Part shown: positions 9,708 to 21,267 of the stretch, in pieces
Layout of the letters: every line of letters begins with the position of its first letter
Numbering within the stretch: the first letter of the stretch is position 1
Origin: Sistotremastrum niveocremeum HHB9708
Taxonomy: Eukaryota; Basidiomycota; Agaricomycetes; Sistotremastrales; Sistotremastraceae
Direction of reading: 5' to 3'
Assembly (NCBI GenBank): GCA_001630475.1
Contig: KV419396.1
Span: 62,001 to 126,000, forward strand
DNA: 64,000 nt
Made by a program: the position numbers and the translations under genes
The notes under the pieces: generated by a model
What the model saw: only the letters and a program-made list of their open reading frames with translations
Databases searched by the model: none
Told to the model about the DNA's origin: nothing

Positions 9708-11004
9708 TCAAGCAGCGGTTGTCTCTGCGTCAGACACCTGAGAACTAAGTTCTACCAGCGTACCGAAAACTTGATCCAAGATTTCTCGCTTTTGTAATCC
9801 ATCAAGCCACCTCTTTGGAATACTCTCATACCCATAACATGCACCCGCAAGTTGACCATATATCGCACAAACGGTATCGACGTCACTCCCAAGCGGCAGA
9901 AGCAACAACATGCCCTTCGAAAGTCATCAGTATTGGTGATGGATGCGTCATTCGAAGAAACTAGTACGTACCTCTTCGAAGGTCTCGGTATTCCATAATG
10001 CCCAAAGTGCGGCCTCATGTGAATGAACCACGAAACCACTGGTCGATATCTCATCAACCGTATTACTCTTCCACTCGCCTTCCCAAAGGTTCACGATTTC
10101 CCTCTCACTAATCTCAATGTCAACACCCTCCAAACCCTTCGGCACGAATCTACTCGCAAGAACTTCCTCCTTTCTGGCCTTCGCCGTGTCCTTCTCCGAA
10201 TTCACGAAGCCAACAATTTGAAGGGATGCAAGAAGACATGATTGGACAGCTACCGGCGAGGCATGTGTTATTCGACTTTGGAGAGAGGTGTATTGGAGGG
10301 CTTTTTTCGGAGATTGATGATAGAAGACTGGGACAGGGGCAAGACGCATGAGCGAGCCGTTGCCGGACTGATGAGCATCCTTTGGACCGGATAACACGAG
10401 CGGTTTGTTAGCTTTATGGGTTAGCTGGTAGTTGTATGAGCCGAGGGCTACGCGTGTTGTGTTGCCTGAGATGGGGGGAGGATGTAGATTAGATTAGGGA
10501 GATTGGAAGGACGAGGTTTATCCGAGATGGAACTGACCGATGTCGAAGCATACGCCTATTGCAGACATGTAGCCTGTACCCTCGATGTTAGATATGAAGC
10601 TCAGAAGGTCTTAGAAGACAGAGCGATGACTCGCACCATCGATATTCCATCGCACGAACTTCTTGGCCGCATCTTCCCATATAAACCCTCTGTGCTCATT
10701 CAGCGAAGCGGCGAGACAAAGGGCCATGCTGATCGCGAGAAAGATCAAAAGGTACGATGGATGAGCAGATTGAACATGATAGTAACTTAGAGTCTTAGGC
10801 TCAACGTGTCACGAACCTCGTATCATCCGTCCACGTTCCTGCCTTGAGTGGTTTGCCTTTGAACGTAAAGATGGACGATTCTTCCATGTTCCCTGTGGGG
10901 ACATATGTGCCGCGAGGTTTAAACTCGTATGGGGCACCGAGAGCGTCGCCGACGGCCAGGCCGTAGAGAGAGCCTCTGAGACGAGATACAATATTGACAG
11001 ACAT
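9708..11004 (-). CDS. ADP-ribosylglycohydrolase (DraG/ARH family)
   Basis: The family removes ADP-ribose from proteins or nucleic acids, or hydrolyses related ADP-ribose linkages, using a two-metal (Mg) site. Five exons can be joined. Exon 1 gives MSVNIVSRLRGSLYGLAVGDALG (G-x-AxGDALG signature) and GTWTDDTSMALCLA, in which TDDT supplies metal ligands. Later exons give FDIGNTTRVAL and NGSLMRLAPV, and the last exon gives LPLGSDVDTVCAIYGQLAGACYG, the C-terminal metal-binding D-x-D loop. Introns are short; the one before the last exon runs GTACGT...CGAAG. Length is about 330 residues, normal for the family. The last motif reads GSDVDT rather than the commoner GGDTDT, but both aspartates are kept. 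A free-standing cytosolic hydrolase; the target is unknown. Confidence 0.88.
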
Positions 11005-11180
11005 GGTGGATTGAAGGAGAGTTGTACACCTTCATCGCATTTTCCGAAATCAATGTACAGCCAAGCTAGCCAAGCTTCGGTGCCTGCGAGCCAAGTCACT
11101 TGAAGCTGTGCACAGTGAAGGTGAGGAGATCCGAAGTCCGCTAATCAATCTCCGAGCAGGACGCGTACACCACGAGCAAG

Positions 11181-12033
11181 ATGAGCAGTTCTGGCGCAGA
11201 AAATGGCGCTACGGGAGCACGAGAACACGCGTTAAAGCTGATGGAACGAAAAGATCTGTTACAGGCGGAACTTGATACACAAATGGCTATCTTGGCGGCT
11301 AATGGAGCGAATATGAACACGGCGCTGGTAGACGGACAGGGGTTTCCAGTAGCGAGTGAGGACGTTTTTACGTTGCGATTCACGTCAAAATTAAATGTCA
11401 ATGTGAATAGATATAGATGTGTACGCTGTGCGATTGGCTCGCGTGCGGATTATTGAACTACGGAACGATATGAAAGGGCTGATGGACGATATCGGACGGG
11501 CGCTGGAGGGGATATATGATCCTAGCAAACCGCTGCCACGGGTGAACGGGACTGACGCTGGGGATGGTGCTGGGCCTTCACAAAGGCTAGAAGAGATGGA
11601 CCCATTTGCAAAGGTCACGGGAGTCGCGCCTGGGAGTCCAGCGGCAGAAGCGGTAAGTACGAGAGGCTCTGGCACGCGATTGGATGATACACGTCATATT
11701 TTGCAGGGCCTGCAGCGAGAAGATCTGGTGGTGAGATTTGGGGCCCTGATGGGTGGGTCGGTGGCAGGAGGGCTAGGGGCGGTGGCGGCATATGTGAGCG
11801 AACACGAAGAGGTGAGTGGCTGGCTGGTGCGGGAATTGGCTGATTGGACGGGGTCGGGCAGCAAACGTTTCCTGTTGTGGTTCGACGAGGGACGGGGCAA
11901 GTGGTTGTGTCGCTAACGCCGAGATCTGGCTGGGGTGGACGAGGGCTGCTCGGGTAACGTTAAGGTTTATTCGAAGTCAGACGGAGATGCTAATGGTGGT
12001 TGCAGATGTCATATTGTCCCGTATGTGCCTTAG
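11181..12033 (+). CDS. NAS2: 26S proteasome assembly chaperone NAS2/PSMD9 (p27)
   Basis: PDZ-containing chaperone that binds the C-terminus of Rpt5 and helps assemble the proteasome ATPase ring. The N-terminal helical hairpin (ALKLMERKDLLQAELDTQ, about residues 14-31, and VYAVRLARVRIIELRNDM) is followed by a PDZ domain with VTGVAPGSPAAEAGLQREDLV. The very end is split: after GRGLL, a 49-base intron joins GG|A, giving GCHIVPYVP and a TAG at 12031. This matches the conserved C-terminus of PSMD9 (GLLGCNIIPL in human). Introns follow GFPVA, AAEA, EHEE and GLLG. Reading straight past the last intron would end the protein early at 11957 and lose this tail. It starts 177 bases from the divergent ADP-ribosylglycohydrolase. 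Confidence 0.9.
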
Positions 12034-12510
12034 TCGCGTGAGAGCAGATGAAAGCACGTTCGAGTGGCCTATCCGCGATTTCTCCTGTAGTAGTGGATTA
12101 ACAGTGGCGAGGCTGATAAATAATCGTGGTGACCAGTCGCGGTGGATGCCGACGACGACGACGGGGCTGGCTGGGAACGTGTAGGGACATCATACTTGAA
12201 TACCAGCGGAAGCAAATACAAGTTCGCTATCGAGACCGACGACGGTGAACGTGCGTCAGGCTTGCTAAGGGTCGCACAAACACAGCCAAACAATCACGCC
12301 GTCATTTCCATTATATATCTATTTTCCACTCTCTCCTCTCCCAGCCTCGACCCCAGACTTGCTCGTCGTCGCCGCTCTCTTCTCGCCGCCGTCCACGTCG
12401 AGCACGACTATCTCGGCGATCCACCATCCGACCCCGGAACACACTCTGGTCCGTTCCCAGCCGTCATCCGGGGCGCTTCTTTGCTCACTTTTTGCCTTCA
12501 CAGCAGCCGC
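12034..12510. promoter_or_regulatory. promoter and 5' leader of KCS1
   Basis: No gene is seen here. A TATA-like stretch (ATTATATATC) lies at about 12311, some 200 bases before the KCS1 ATG, followed by a pyrimidine-rich leader. The reading frame is open upstream of the ATG but has no protein-like content. Confidence 0.5.
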
Positions 12511-15500
12511 ATGCCCGTGCCTCAGTCTGCATCACACTCGTCCGCATCCATTGCCGAGCCCAACGTCCTCAACGTTTCCGCCCACCGTCTCCCTCGAAAG
12601 CCCCTCACTCAGCCCGGCGTTATCTCCCACTGGACAGACGAAATCCTGGCTGATCATGTCCTTGTCCCCGAACCGCATCTCCGAAAACAATCAGCTCCCC
12701 GTAACCGAACGCCCTCTTTGACATCAGCGTCCTCATCCACAAACGTGTCTCAGCTACCTTACTCTCCTTCCGCTTCGCCATCAAAGCCCATGTCGCTCTC
12801 TCGCCACCCATCTACCTCCTCACCCCGTCCGCCCCAGCACCATCAATCGTCCTCTTCGGCTACCAACAAAGGTCGTAAAGTAGCCGCCTCGCTCCAGCTA
12901 TTCAAAGAAACTGAGCAATCTAACAACGACGACGCCCCCTCTTCCGCCATTTACACCCGTCCTTCCTCCTCTCTCGCTCGAAGGAAGCAGTCCACCCCTT
13001 CTCCCGCCATGCAGGTCGGCGAGACTCAGTTCTTCAAACGTGCTGCTTGGCCAGATCGCGAAAACGTACCTATATGGAGAGATAAAAGCGCCGCTGCCAT
13101 AGGTCGTTTGCGGGACCAAAGCCCCAGTCCCCCTGACCATGGAGATTCGGATCCAGAATGGGAGAGCAGAGAAGAGGACAGAGTCGCGCCTCGTCGTGGT
13201 ACTCAGGGTTGGAATGGAAACAGAGGTCGGCCATTGCAGCGGGGGCTTTCGTGGGACCAGCACCAAAGCGACCAAACGTACGTTGAAGAAGACCCTCCAC
13301 CTCCTTCTTTACCCTTTCCCACTCGCACCGACGCCTCGACGCGCATTTATCCATCCCCATCCCCTTCGTCCTCACGAACCCCACCATCAAGAAGTATCCC
13401 TACACTCCCCGATAATGTTCCAGAGCCATCCCCGCCTCCACTTAATGATACCCCTCGTTCGCCATCATCTCCGCTACGACCTGCACGATCAGCTATTTCT
13501 ACTCGTCACCCTATCACTCCTTGGTCCATGTCTCCTACTGATTCTGAATCTGACCTTGATGGTTACGAAGAGGGATCCGAAGACGAGGCCGAATCCGTCT
13601 TCTCTGCTGCAACTGACTCGTCTTCTCCTGCATACACGCCTCCCGTCACTACTCTTCCTGACGATACGCTTGTGCCTGTCCGAACTGTCGAAAGCTCAGA
13701 GCCAGGTCATGAGGGATTGGAAGTCGATAACATGATGGGAAGCATGGGCATCGCAGATTGGGAGAACGAGCTTTTCCAACAACGTCTCCCCCACGTTCCT
13801 TTGCGTCCTTTTCGCAACCAAGTAGGAGGTCACAGTGCCATCTACAAGTTCACCAGAAGGGCCGTGTGCAAGGTTCGTTGCTGCGATCAGTTTTCTAATT
13901 TCAAAATTACTTACCTTCTTTTAAAGCCCTTGGTGTCACGTGAAAACCTTTTCTACGAGGCAGTCGAGCGAGAAGCGCCGCCCTTGCTCGGCTTTATCCC
14001 GAGGTATCTCGGCGTCATGCTGGTCAACTATCGCAAGGTTCGACGCCATTCTGATGCTAACGGCATCTCGATCGCTCCCGAACACGCCCCTCCCAACGGC
14101 GCCTCTTCAGATAACACCAACCCTACACCGCGTCCGCCGATGCACAAGTCGGCGACGTTCCAGGGTGTGTCGAAATCTCCTTTCGAATCCATTACTGGTC
14201 CCGAGCATGAGAACAAGGAGAACGACGAGACGGATAGCGAGATGCCGGAGGTTGTTCTGGATCGCAATCGACATATCGTTCCTGAGTGGATGTTGAGAGG
14301 TCGAAGTGGGAGGGCGCAGGGTACGAGTCGATTGCAAGCTCTACGAAGGGCTGGCTTGGGCGGGACTGCTTCTAGTCCTGACCTTGCATGGGGTCAACGG
14401 TCGCCGCCTTCTCTGCGTCATTCGACGAGTACACTGCCTCCTTATTCCGGTCTTCCCAACGCAGACGTGAATAGTGTTGTGGAAGAAGGGCGAGGGACGC
14501 CTACGCGACCCAATTCTCCTGAACAAGGCAGTCCGAATAGTCGGTCTGTCAAGTTCCTCCAGTCTCATCCGCGATCACTTCGTTCAGAGGACGAAGAACA
14601 TACATGGAGCGATCATCCGCAACTCAGCCATTCGTCTATCTTTGGAGGGACCGGGTCGACGATGGTTAATATGAAGTTGAAAGATCATGTGTTCGGTGCG
14701 ATCTTCAAGAGACTTCAGCGGAGGGCGCATGGACTTGTTAGGACGGAGGATGAAGGAGACCACCACGACTCGCATCCCCACTCTCATTCGCGTTTTCATC
14801 GATTGAGGAATAAGCCGTCGAGAAGGATGAGAGGTATGACGGACGCAGGAGTTCAGGAAGAAGACGAGGCTGCGAATGGTGGAAGCGGAACTGCAGGAGG
14901 AGGGGGAGCGAATGCGTTGCGTCGTGTACAGAGTGAGACCCACATACCTCATCCCATTCATATGAATGGGCACGGACATGGGCATGGGGGTCTTACGGAA
15001 GATCGTGATCCTATCGTTGGACGACGGAGATCTCAGTCACGGTCGCCTTCTGATAAGGCGGACACTGACAGCATATTCCAATTCGAGACCTCGGACAAAG
15101 CCTTCCCAGATCACCCTATAGATCCCCGTCACGCTCTCCATCCGCATCAGACGCTTCATCAGGGTCAGACTCACCCCGAGTCAAGCACGCTCTTCAGTCA
15201 ACCTCCTACCCGGCGGAGCCGATCGAGATCTCTCGGACCTCCCATCAGACTGCGCACGCCTTCTCATTCGCAGAATGCGTTGCGACGAACGGAAACTCTG
15301 ATCCAACCTAATCCTAATGAACGGCAGCATGCTTCGGGTTACGGCACTTCCCAATACAGTGGTTCAGTCTCACGACAGGAGCATTTTATTCTCATGGAGG
15401 ATTTGACCGGTAAACACAAGTATCCTTGTGTGCTGGACTTGAAGATGGGGACGAGACAGTATGGAATCGACGCGACGCCGACGAAGAAGAAGAGTCAGCG

Positions 15501-16456
15501 TAAAAAGTGCGACCGAACCACGAGCCGAACGTTGGGCGTGAGGATTTGCGGCATGCAGGTATGTGGCGCTTTTTTCCTCTTGTTTCTTATTTTAGCAAAT
15601 GACTTATTGGTTTTTATCTCAGGTTTGGAATCGCACGACTCAGTCGTATGTCACTCAAAATAAATATACGGGGCGCGACATTCGCACGGAAGAGTTTTCT
15701 TCCGTCCTAGCTTCGTTCTTACACGACGGCGAGCGTTTATTGGTGCATCATATCCCTGTTCTCCTACAAAAGCTCTACGCGCTCGCTCGCATTATTTATC
15801 GACTCAAAGGCTACAGATTCTACGGCTGTAGTTTGCTCTTCATTTATGACGGTGATCATGACGCTCAAGAACATTTCCGTTCTCTCTCTGAATCCATCGC
15901 TTCTCGTCCGAAGCGCAGCCAATCTATCGGACGCCACTCGGAACGCTCTGAACATAAGCTGAACGTGAATACTCTGCGCCGATGCCAAAGTGAAGACGTT
16001 CTCGCCGGACCAGTCGTCAAAAGCTTGCATCGGGGACGAAGAAAGCGAGGGGAGCTGGTCATTCGCATCGTCGACTTTGCACACACTACGACAGGTCACG
16101 ATTACCTCCCCGCCCCTGCTGGTCTTAACCTCACCTCCATGCCCGAGCTGAGCTCCGGCAAAGGCTACGAAGCAGCTATGGACCCCGAGACTGGTCTCCT
16201 TTACGCTCGTTTCCCACCTCATCATCCCGAACAGCCAGATCTTGGATTCCTATACGGACTCAAGAATCTCGCGAGTGCCCTCGAACACATCTGGGACACC
16301 GAACGGACGAAGAGATTCAAGGCTTCGAGGTTCTCTCCGACGGCAGCGCCTGAGCAGTTAGGCGTGTTGAATGCCGAAGGCAAAGAAATCTTCGATGTCA
16401 TCTTTGGATCTCGTGGTCGTCCGGGCGAAATCGATCCTGGCATGATCTCATCTTAA
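12511..16456 (+). CDS. KCS1: inositol hexakisphosphate kinase
   Basis: Makes inositol pyrophosphates (5-IP7) from IP6; these signal phosphate status. Three exons, with introns at 13873-13928 and 15559-15622. Start MPVPQSASH; about 1,274 residues. The first 440 or so are Ser/Pro-rich and disordered. The kinase begins at [18 protein letters not shown], with the second intron-bounded piece at [13 protein letters not shown]...[12 protein letters not shown] disordered insert of over 400 residues (His/Ser/Arg-rich) then separates this from [22 protein letters not shown], which contains the PxxxDxKxG signature of inositol polyphosphate kinases. [11 protein letters not shown] and RIVDFAHTT supply the later SLL and DFA metal/nucleotide motifs. 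The long insert is shared in kind with yeast Kcs1. The 3' end converges on the FHA-forkhead gene. Confidence 0.93.
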
Positions 16457-16959
16457 TATTACGCCTCACGACTCATGTCCATTTTCTCACTTTCTTACGG
16501 TCGCATCTTTTCTCCCCACCCTTCTTGACATCATATCTAAGTTTATATGCTTTTTGAACAGTATCATTTTCGTTCTCTCGTGTATTGTTTCACGATCTGT
16601 GCACCGAAAAATTCCTCCTGTTTACTCGCATTGCAATCTTTTTCTCATCGACGTTTCCTTGTTTGTTGCTCATACGCATACGCATACTAGACCTTCCCTT
16701 GTCTTCTTCTTGGCAATCGCATAATCTACATATGTATCATACGTAGTTCCAAATTGAATAACATGCACACAATGTAATCTTCCGAAACAGTTTGGAGATT
16801 TAAGTGACGATGCAACGAAGGCTCCTAAGATCCTGACGACGTAGAATGTATTCAAAGGTATACAGAATTCACTACGAGCGACTCATAAAGTAATACAACG
16901 CAATGCGAACAAACGAATAAAACGAAGTAAACAACAGACAAGGCATCCGTGAGTGAAGA
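16457..16959. other. convergent 3' region between KCS1 and the FHA-forkhead gene
   Basis: About 500 T/A-rich bases between two converging stop codons. It must hold both 3' UTRs; no gene or domain is seen. Confidence 0.6.
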
Positions 16960-18932
16960 TCATGAGGCAACATCAATCTCCACCTTTCTCTTCTTAAACG
17001 CAGGTTCGTCGTTGTGTTCTGCTGCCATAGCAGCAGCTGCACCAGGAGGCAAAGGGAAAGGAGAGGTAAACGCACTGTCAACCTTCCTTGGTACTTCGCA
17101 CACTGATGGTCCCGATGTAGCGACAGCAGTGGCCGCTGTCGGTGTTGCGGTCCCGGATGCCGCATTAGCATCCTTCCCACCACTTTTATCCTTCTCTTTG
17201 TCTCTCTCACCCTTCTTGTCCTTGTCCTTCTTCGACTTCTTCGTCTTCACTTTCCCATTCGCACCGCTTGCCATCTTCTCTTTCAAGAACCGTACGAGGT
17301 GAGCCTGAAGGACTTCAATAGCCTTCTTAGCTCCGAGTTCCTCTAGTTCTTTGATCTGCTCGGGTGTGAGACTGGAGAAGATGACGGGGCTCAGGATGAG
17401 CGTTCCGGCGTCGAGTACCATCGGCGGCACCTCGAGCCCTGCCGGGGTAGATGTTGACTTGGAAGCAGCGAGTACAGCAGGATGATCAGGCGGTAAAGCC
17501 TTGACGAGAATGGGAAGTTTGACGGAAGCAGGAATTTGAGTATCTGACGACTGGTTCTGAGCAGGGGACTTGGAAGCAACGCCGGCGGTAGGAGCAGGCG
17601 GCTTGGAGGGATTAGCAATGGGTGGATTAGCAGGCGGAGCATTCGAGTGGGACGTCGGGGGTAAGCTAGGAGGAGTGGGGGTCGCAGCGGGAGTAGGCAA
17701 TGGAACATTCGTAAGGGGTGGAGGCAAAGGTGCTCGGGATTGAGCGACAGAACGCTTCAGCGGAGGTTCGGAGAGAGGAGCGCCGCCTTTCTCTTTCTTC
17801 TTGCCGGCAGTTCGACCAACTGCCTTGCCCGATGATTCATCGAACAGATGTTCGCATTCCTTATTAATATTCCAATAGTATCCTTTCCCTCGGTCCTCGC
17901 TCTTCGCCTTGGATTTGCAAAAGGCCTTGTTAGATGAAAGGTTGTGCCTCACCGACCCCTGTGTGCTTGATTAATCATATGTATTAACCATTTCGGACGG
18001 AACATCATACCTCCCAACCTGAACCTTCATTCAGTTTATACCATAGAAAGTTCTCCATCATCCAAGTGCATATCTCCTGCAAAGTCCCACGACCGCCAAG
18101 CGCCTTGATGGCCCGATAACACAGAACCGAATACGTCAATGAAGGCTTGAGCGGCATTTCTACGGGCGGATCGGGTTTCGTGGGAAGAGATTTGGCTGCA
18201 ACTGCCTTGGGTGCAGCCGGAGCAGACTCTGTGGTCTCGCTCCTCTTTCGTTTCTTTGCTGCCACCTTCGGTTTCAGAACCGGTTCTGGTTTCTCAACTT
18301 TAACAGGTGGAGGAGGCGGTGAAGGCGAAGGTGGCGCAGACTCGGGAGAAACGGAAGTGATGTCAACAGAGGGCGAACGAACACGACCCTCTGACGAGGG
18401 AGAGCTCGGGGCGACGGAATCTTCAGGGGGAGGAGGCAGGACGAAATGGAAAGTACGAGATGCGATCTGGATTTGCGACCTAGACAAATTGTAGTTAGCC
18501 ATACACATTCTTGGGCCGAATGAACACGATGTAGGGACGAGGTTTCAGATGCTGAAACCAGGAGGTGGGAGATGATGATGGGCGGTGAATATACCTGGCG
18601 GAAAGAGGGACCATACTGCCACTTGCAGCCCAGACGCCATCTACCCATGCGCCATTGCGTCCCAATACCACGAGAACGAAACGTTCTTCATCTTCTTCAT
18701 ACTCGATGCGAGCATGAAGACGTGAAACACTCTTCAATGGGCCAAGGTCCACATCTACGATTTGTGATGGATCGATGGGAGCTGATGTGCTTGGATTAGA
18801 GGAGGGTATTGGACGTCGGCCGATGGAGACGTTGAGCGTCTGGAGGTAATAAGTGAAGTTGGGGAACGCCAGAGAGTAGTAGGCGGATATCTTGTCATCG
18901 GATGTGACAGAGTTGCCGTTTGAACCGCTCAT
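16960..18932 (-). CDS. FHA-forkhead transcription factor (Fhl1/Fkh-like)
   Basis: A nuclear DNA-binding regulator with an FHA phosphopeptide module followed by a winged-helix forkhead domain, as in yeast Fhl1 and Fkh1/2. Three exons join in frame. Residues about 10-120 are the FHA domain: SIGRRP for the GR strand and SVSRLHARIEY for the SxxH core. A Ser/Pro-rich linker of about 100 residues with a basic AAKKRKRSE (likely NLS) follows. The forkhead spans about 225-310: SYSVLCYRAI-type helix 1 (here KPSLTYSVLCYRAI), GTLQEICTWMMENF, and GSVRHNLSSNKAF, the recognition-helix signature, reassembled across an intron between WE and GS. The C-terminus is Pro/Ala-rich with a Lys-rich patch (KTKKSKKDKDKKGERDK). 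Fhl1 proteins drive ribosomal-protein genes in yeast; that role here is inference. Confidence 0.88.
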
Positions 18933-19331
18933 TGGCCGCGATAAGAGAGTACGAAGAGCAGGCGATACTGATTTGAAGAGGAGGCCGAGCTGGGCTAAGG
19001 CTGAATTGAGACAGGATGGGTCGAGTCACAGTTTGAAGCGCGATAAGTGGCGATGATGCTCGATAGCGACGTGCACAACGAGCAGCTCAAGTTGACTCTA
19101 CAGCGACGACGACGACGAATAAATCGACAGAATATTGCGGACAAAGTGGAGAGGGCGGGGTAGGATGTCGATTGGGGACAAGAGCTCTAATCGCGGTATC
19201 GCAGGCGGAGACAGGGGGGACAAACAGTGCCAAATACACGTGCACAAGTACACGTTCAGTCAAATACAATAATGCAATTCAATTACACTACTGGCCTATT
19301 CTACACATTCGCAATCTGGGCACCCGTGAGG
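18933..19331. other. gap; promoter of the FHA-forkhead gene
   Basis: No gene seen. The 400 bases lie between the FHA-forkhead start and the downstream end of the next minus-strand gene. Confidence 0.5.
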
Positions 19332-20852
19332 TCAGCGACTGCTCATGCCAAGCTCCAAAAAAAGATTCACCTTTAGTTGTCGCGGCCGCGAATAATCATC
19401 CTCGTCTCCAATTCCCAAGGTTTGTTCGCTGCCGAACGTATCTGGCAACGTGGGTCGAGCAGGCAAGGGTGGGATGTAGGGGTCCAATTGTCGACTGTAT
19501 GACGACGACGTGCCTCGACCCAATGATGAGGCACCGGACGAACCGGTAGCAGCAGACTCGCTACCCGGCAGGGACGCATTTCGCATCAAATGTGCCTCTG
19601 ATCCCACCGTCGTCGAGTGCTGAGAATGGCCCGTGTCGGAAGGAGATTCGGGAGGTGCAACGTTGCTGGGTTGAGGCTGCATTGCGTTCTGTGCATACGG
19701 ATCCACTCTTAGAAGACCTGCTTCGAAATCTTGTGGATAGTATGGAACAGCGGGAGGTGGCTGGGGTGGTTGCATTGAAGCATTTCCCCACTGAGTTTGA
19801 GCCATCATGGGAGGTTCAGCTGGTGGGCCTGGACGATATCCAGTTCTCAATGACAACGGTACTTCCTCGAATTGCGCTGGAGGAGAAGGACCAGGGTCAT
19901 ACCGCACATCATCGTAGTCACGTCCACTGAAACGCTCTGGAAGCGCCGGAGAACGAGAAGCCATATCTGCATCAGGTTTGAACGGATCGGGCGGGAATTC
20001 AATATCGTCTGATCTGCGTCGCTTCCTCATAAAGATAAGGGCCACGAGAATGACCAAAAGCAGTATCCCAACTGCTGCAAAAACCCCGCCGACAAGTGCC
20101 TTGTTTTGAAAGAACGATGACGAATTGCTACTGGCCGCACTCAAAGAAGGAGTAGCTGACGAAGTCGCAGAGCTTGAAGTATCAGTTTGAATGAGTGTGG
20201 TAGTTGAGGTGGGATCGGATGATGATGATGATGATGATTGTAATGCGGAGTTGGGCAGAGTTGATGATTGTGAAGTAGGGGGCGTGGTGATGCTGCTTGA
20301 GCTAGCACTTGTCGTGGCAGATGGTGCAACCGAGGATGAAGAAGTCGAAGTGGTATTCTCGGTGGGACGTGTAACATTCGTCAAACTGACTGAATATTAG
20401 CCTGATACACTCAGTGCTGATACCGTAAGACTTACGAGTCAGTAGAAGATGCGGTCGTCCGACTAGTCGTCTGAGCAGTAGCAACGGTGTTGGTTGGAGA
20501 AGATGAGGTAGTGGCCTGCGTCGAACTAGGCGTAGATGAGCTACTGCTCGAAGCAGAACTAGTAGTCAGAGTGTTTTTCTGCGATGCAGACGTCGTTGAT
20601 CCAGTAGGCAAAGAAAGTCTACGACTCGATTAAAAAACACTCTCGATACCTTTTTGGCGTTAAAAAAAACTTACGAAGGAGTAGATCCCCCAAGAGCAGA
20701 ACCGACAATCGAGCTCAAGCTGCTCAACGGATCTTTCAAAACCGCCCTCAACGCTCGTCCGACCACTGAACTAAAATCTGAGACATACCTGGCAGAGTAG
20801 GAATCGAGCCATTCTGTCGTTTAACACGACTGGCAAATACGGCTCCAGACAT
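19332..20852 (-). CDS. single-pass membrane protein with Ser/Thr-rich ectodomain
   Basis: Not assignable to a named family. The four-exon model starts MSGAVFASRVKRQNGS at 20852 and continues through DPLSSLSSIVGSALGGSTPS and a Ser/Thr-rich stretch of over 130 residues, likely O-mannosylated. One membrane span follows (ALVGGVFAAVGILLLVILVALIF), then a basic stop-transfer RKRRR and a Pro-rich cytoplasmic tail of about 220 residues (RPGPPAEPP, MQPPQPPPAVPYYP). The layout resembles fungal Mid2/Wsc-type wall sensors, but I see no cysteine-rich head and no clear N-terminal signal peptide. The tail may be longer: a donor-like GTGAATC follows QLK near the stop, so the exact C-terminus is uncertain. 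Confidence 0.7.
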
Positions 20853-21267
20853 ACAACGAACGAACGAACGACTAGTGCCAGTGCTCAGAAAGTGAGAGAT
20901 CAGGACGAGATGAGGAAATGCAAGCCAGTTGCAGAATATGGATAAAGGCAAGGAGATAATTAGAGAAGAAGAAGAGAGGGAGGTGGGGAACGAAAAAGGG
21001 CTGCCAGTGCTCCACAGATCATGTTCTGTTCGTCGCGTGTTGGATGTGGTGTCGTTGCGAAGGCAGAGCCACTCCATCGCAGCGCGTGATTTGTTTGACT
21101 CAGCTCCATCGCACATCATTTCGAACAGAGCTCACTTGACTCGAATAACCACTACGACGATCTACAGACACAGATCACAGGAACAGGGACAGAAAATGCA
21201 CAGAATAATACAATCAATGATTTTGGTTTTAGGATCGGAAAAACAAGAAAAGAGTGACTTGGGACTT
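20853..21267. other. gap; promoter of the membrane-protein gene
   Basis: No gene recognised. It has several purine runs and holds the promoter of the gene to the left and the 3' UTR of the PKA regulatory subunit. Confidence 0.5.
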
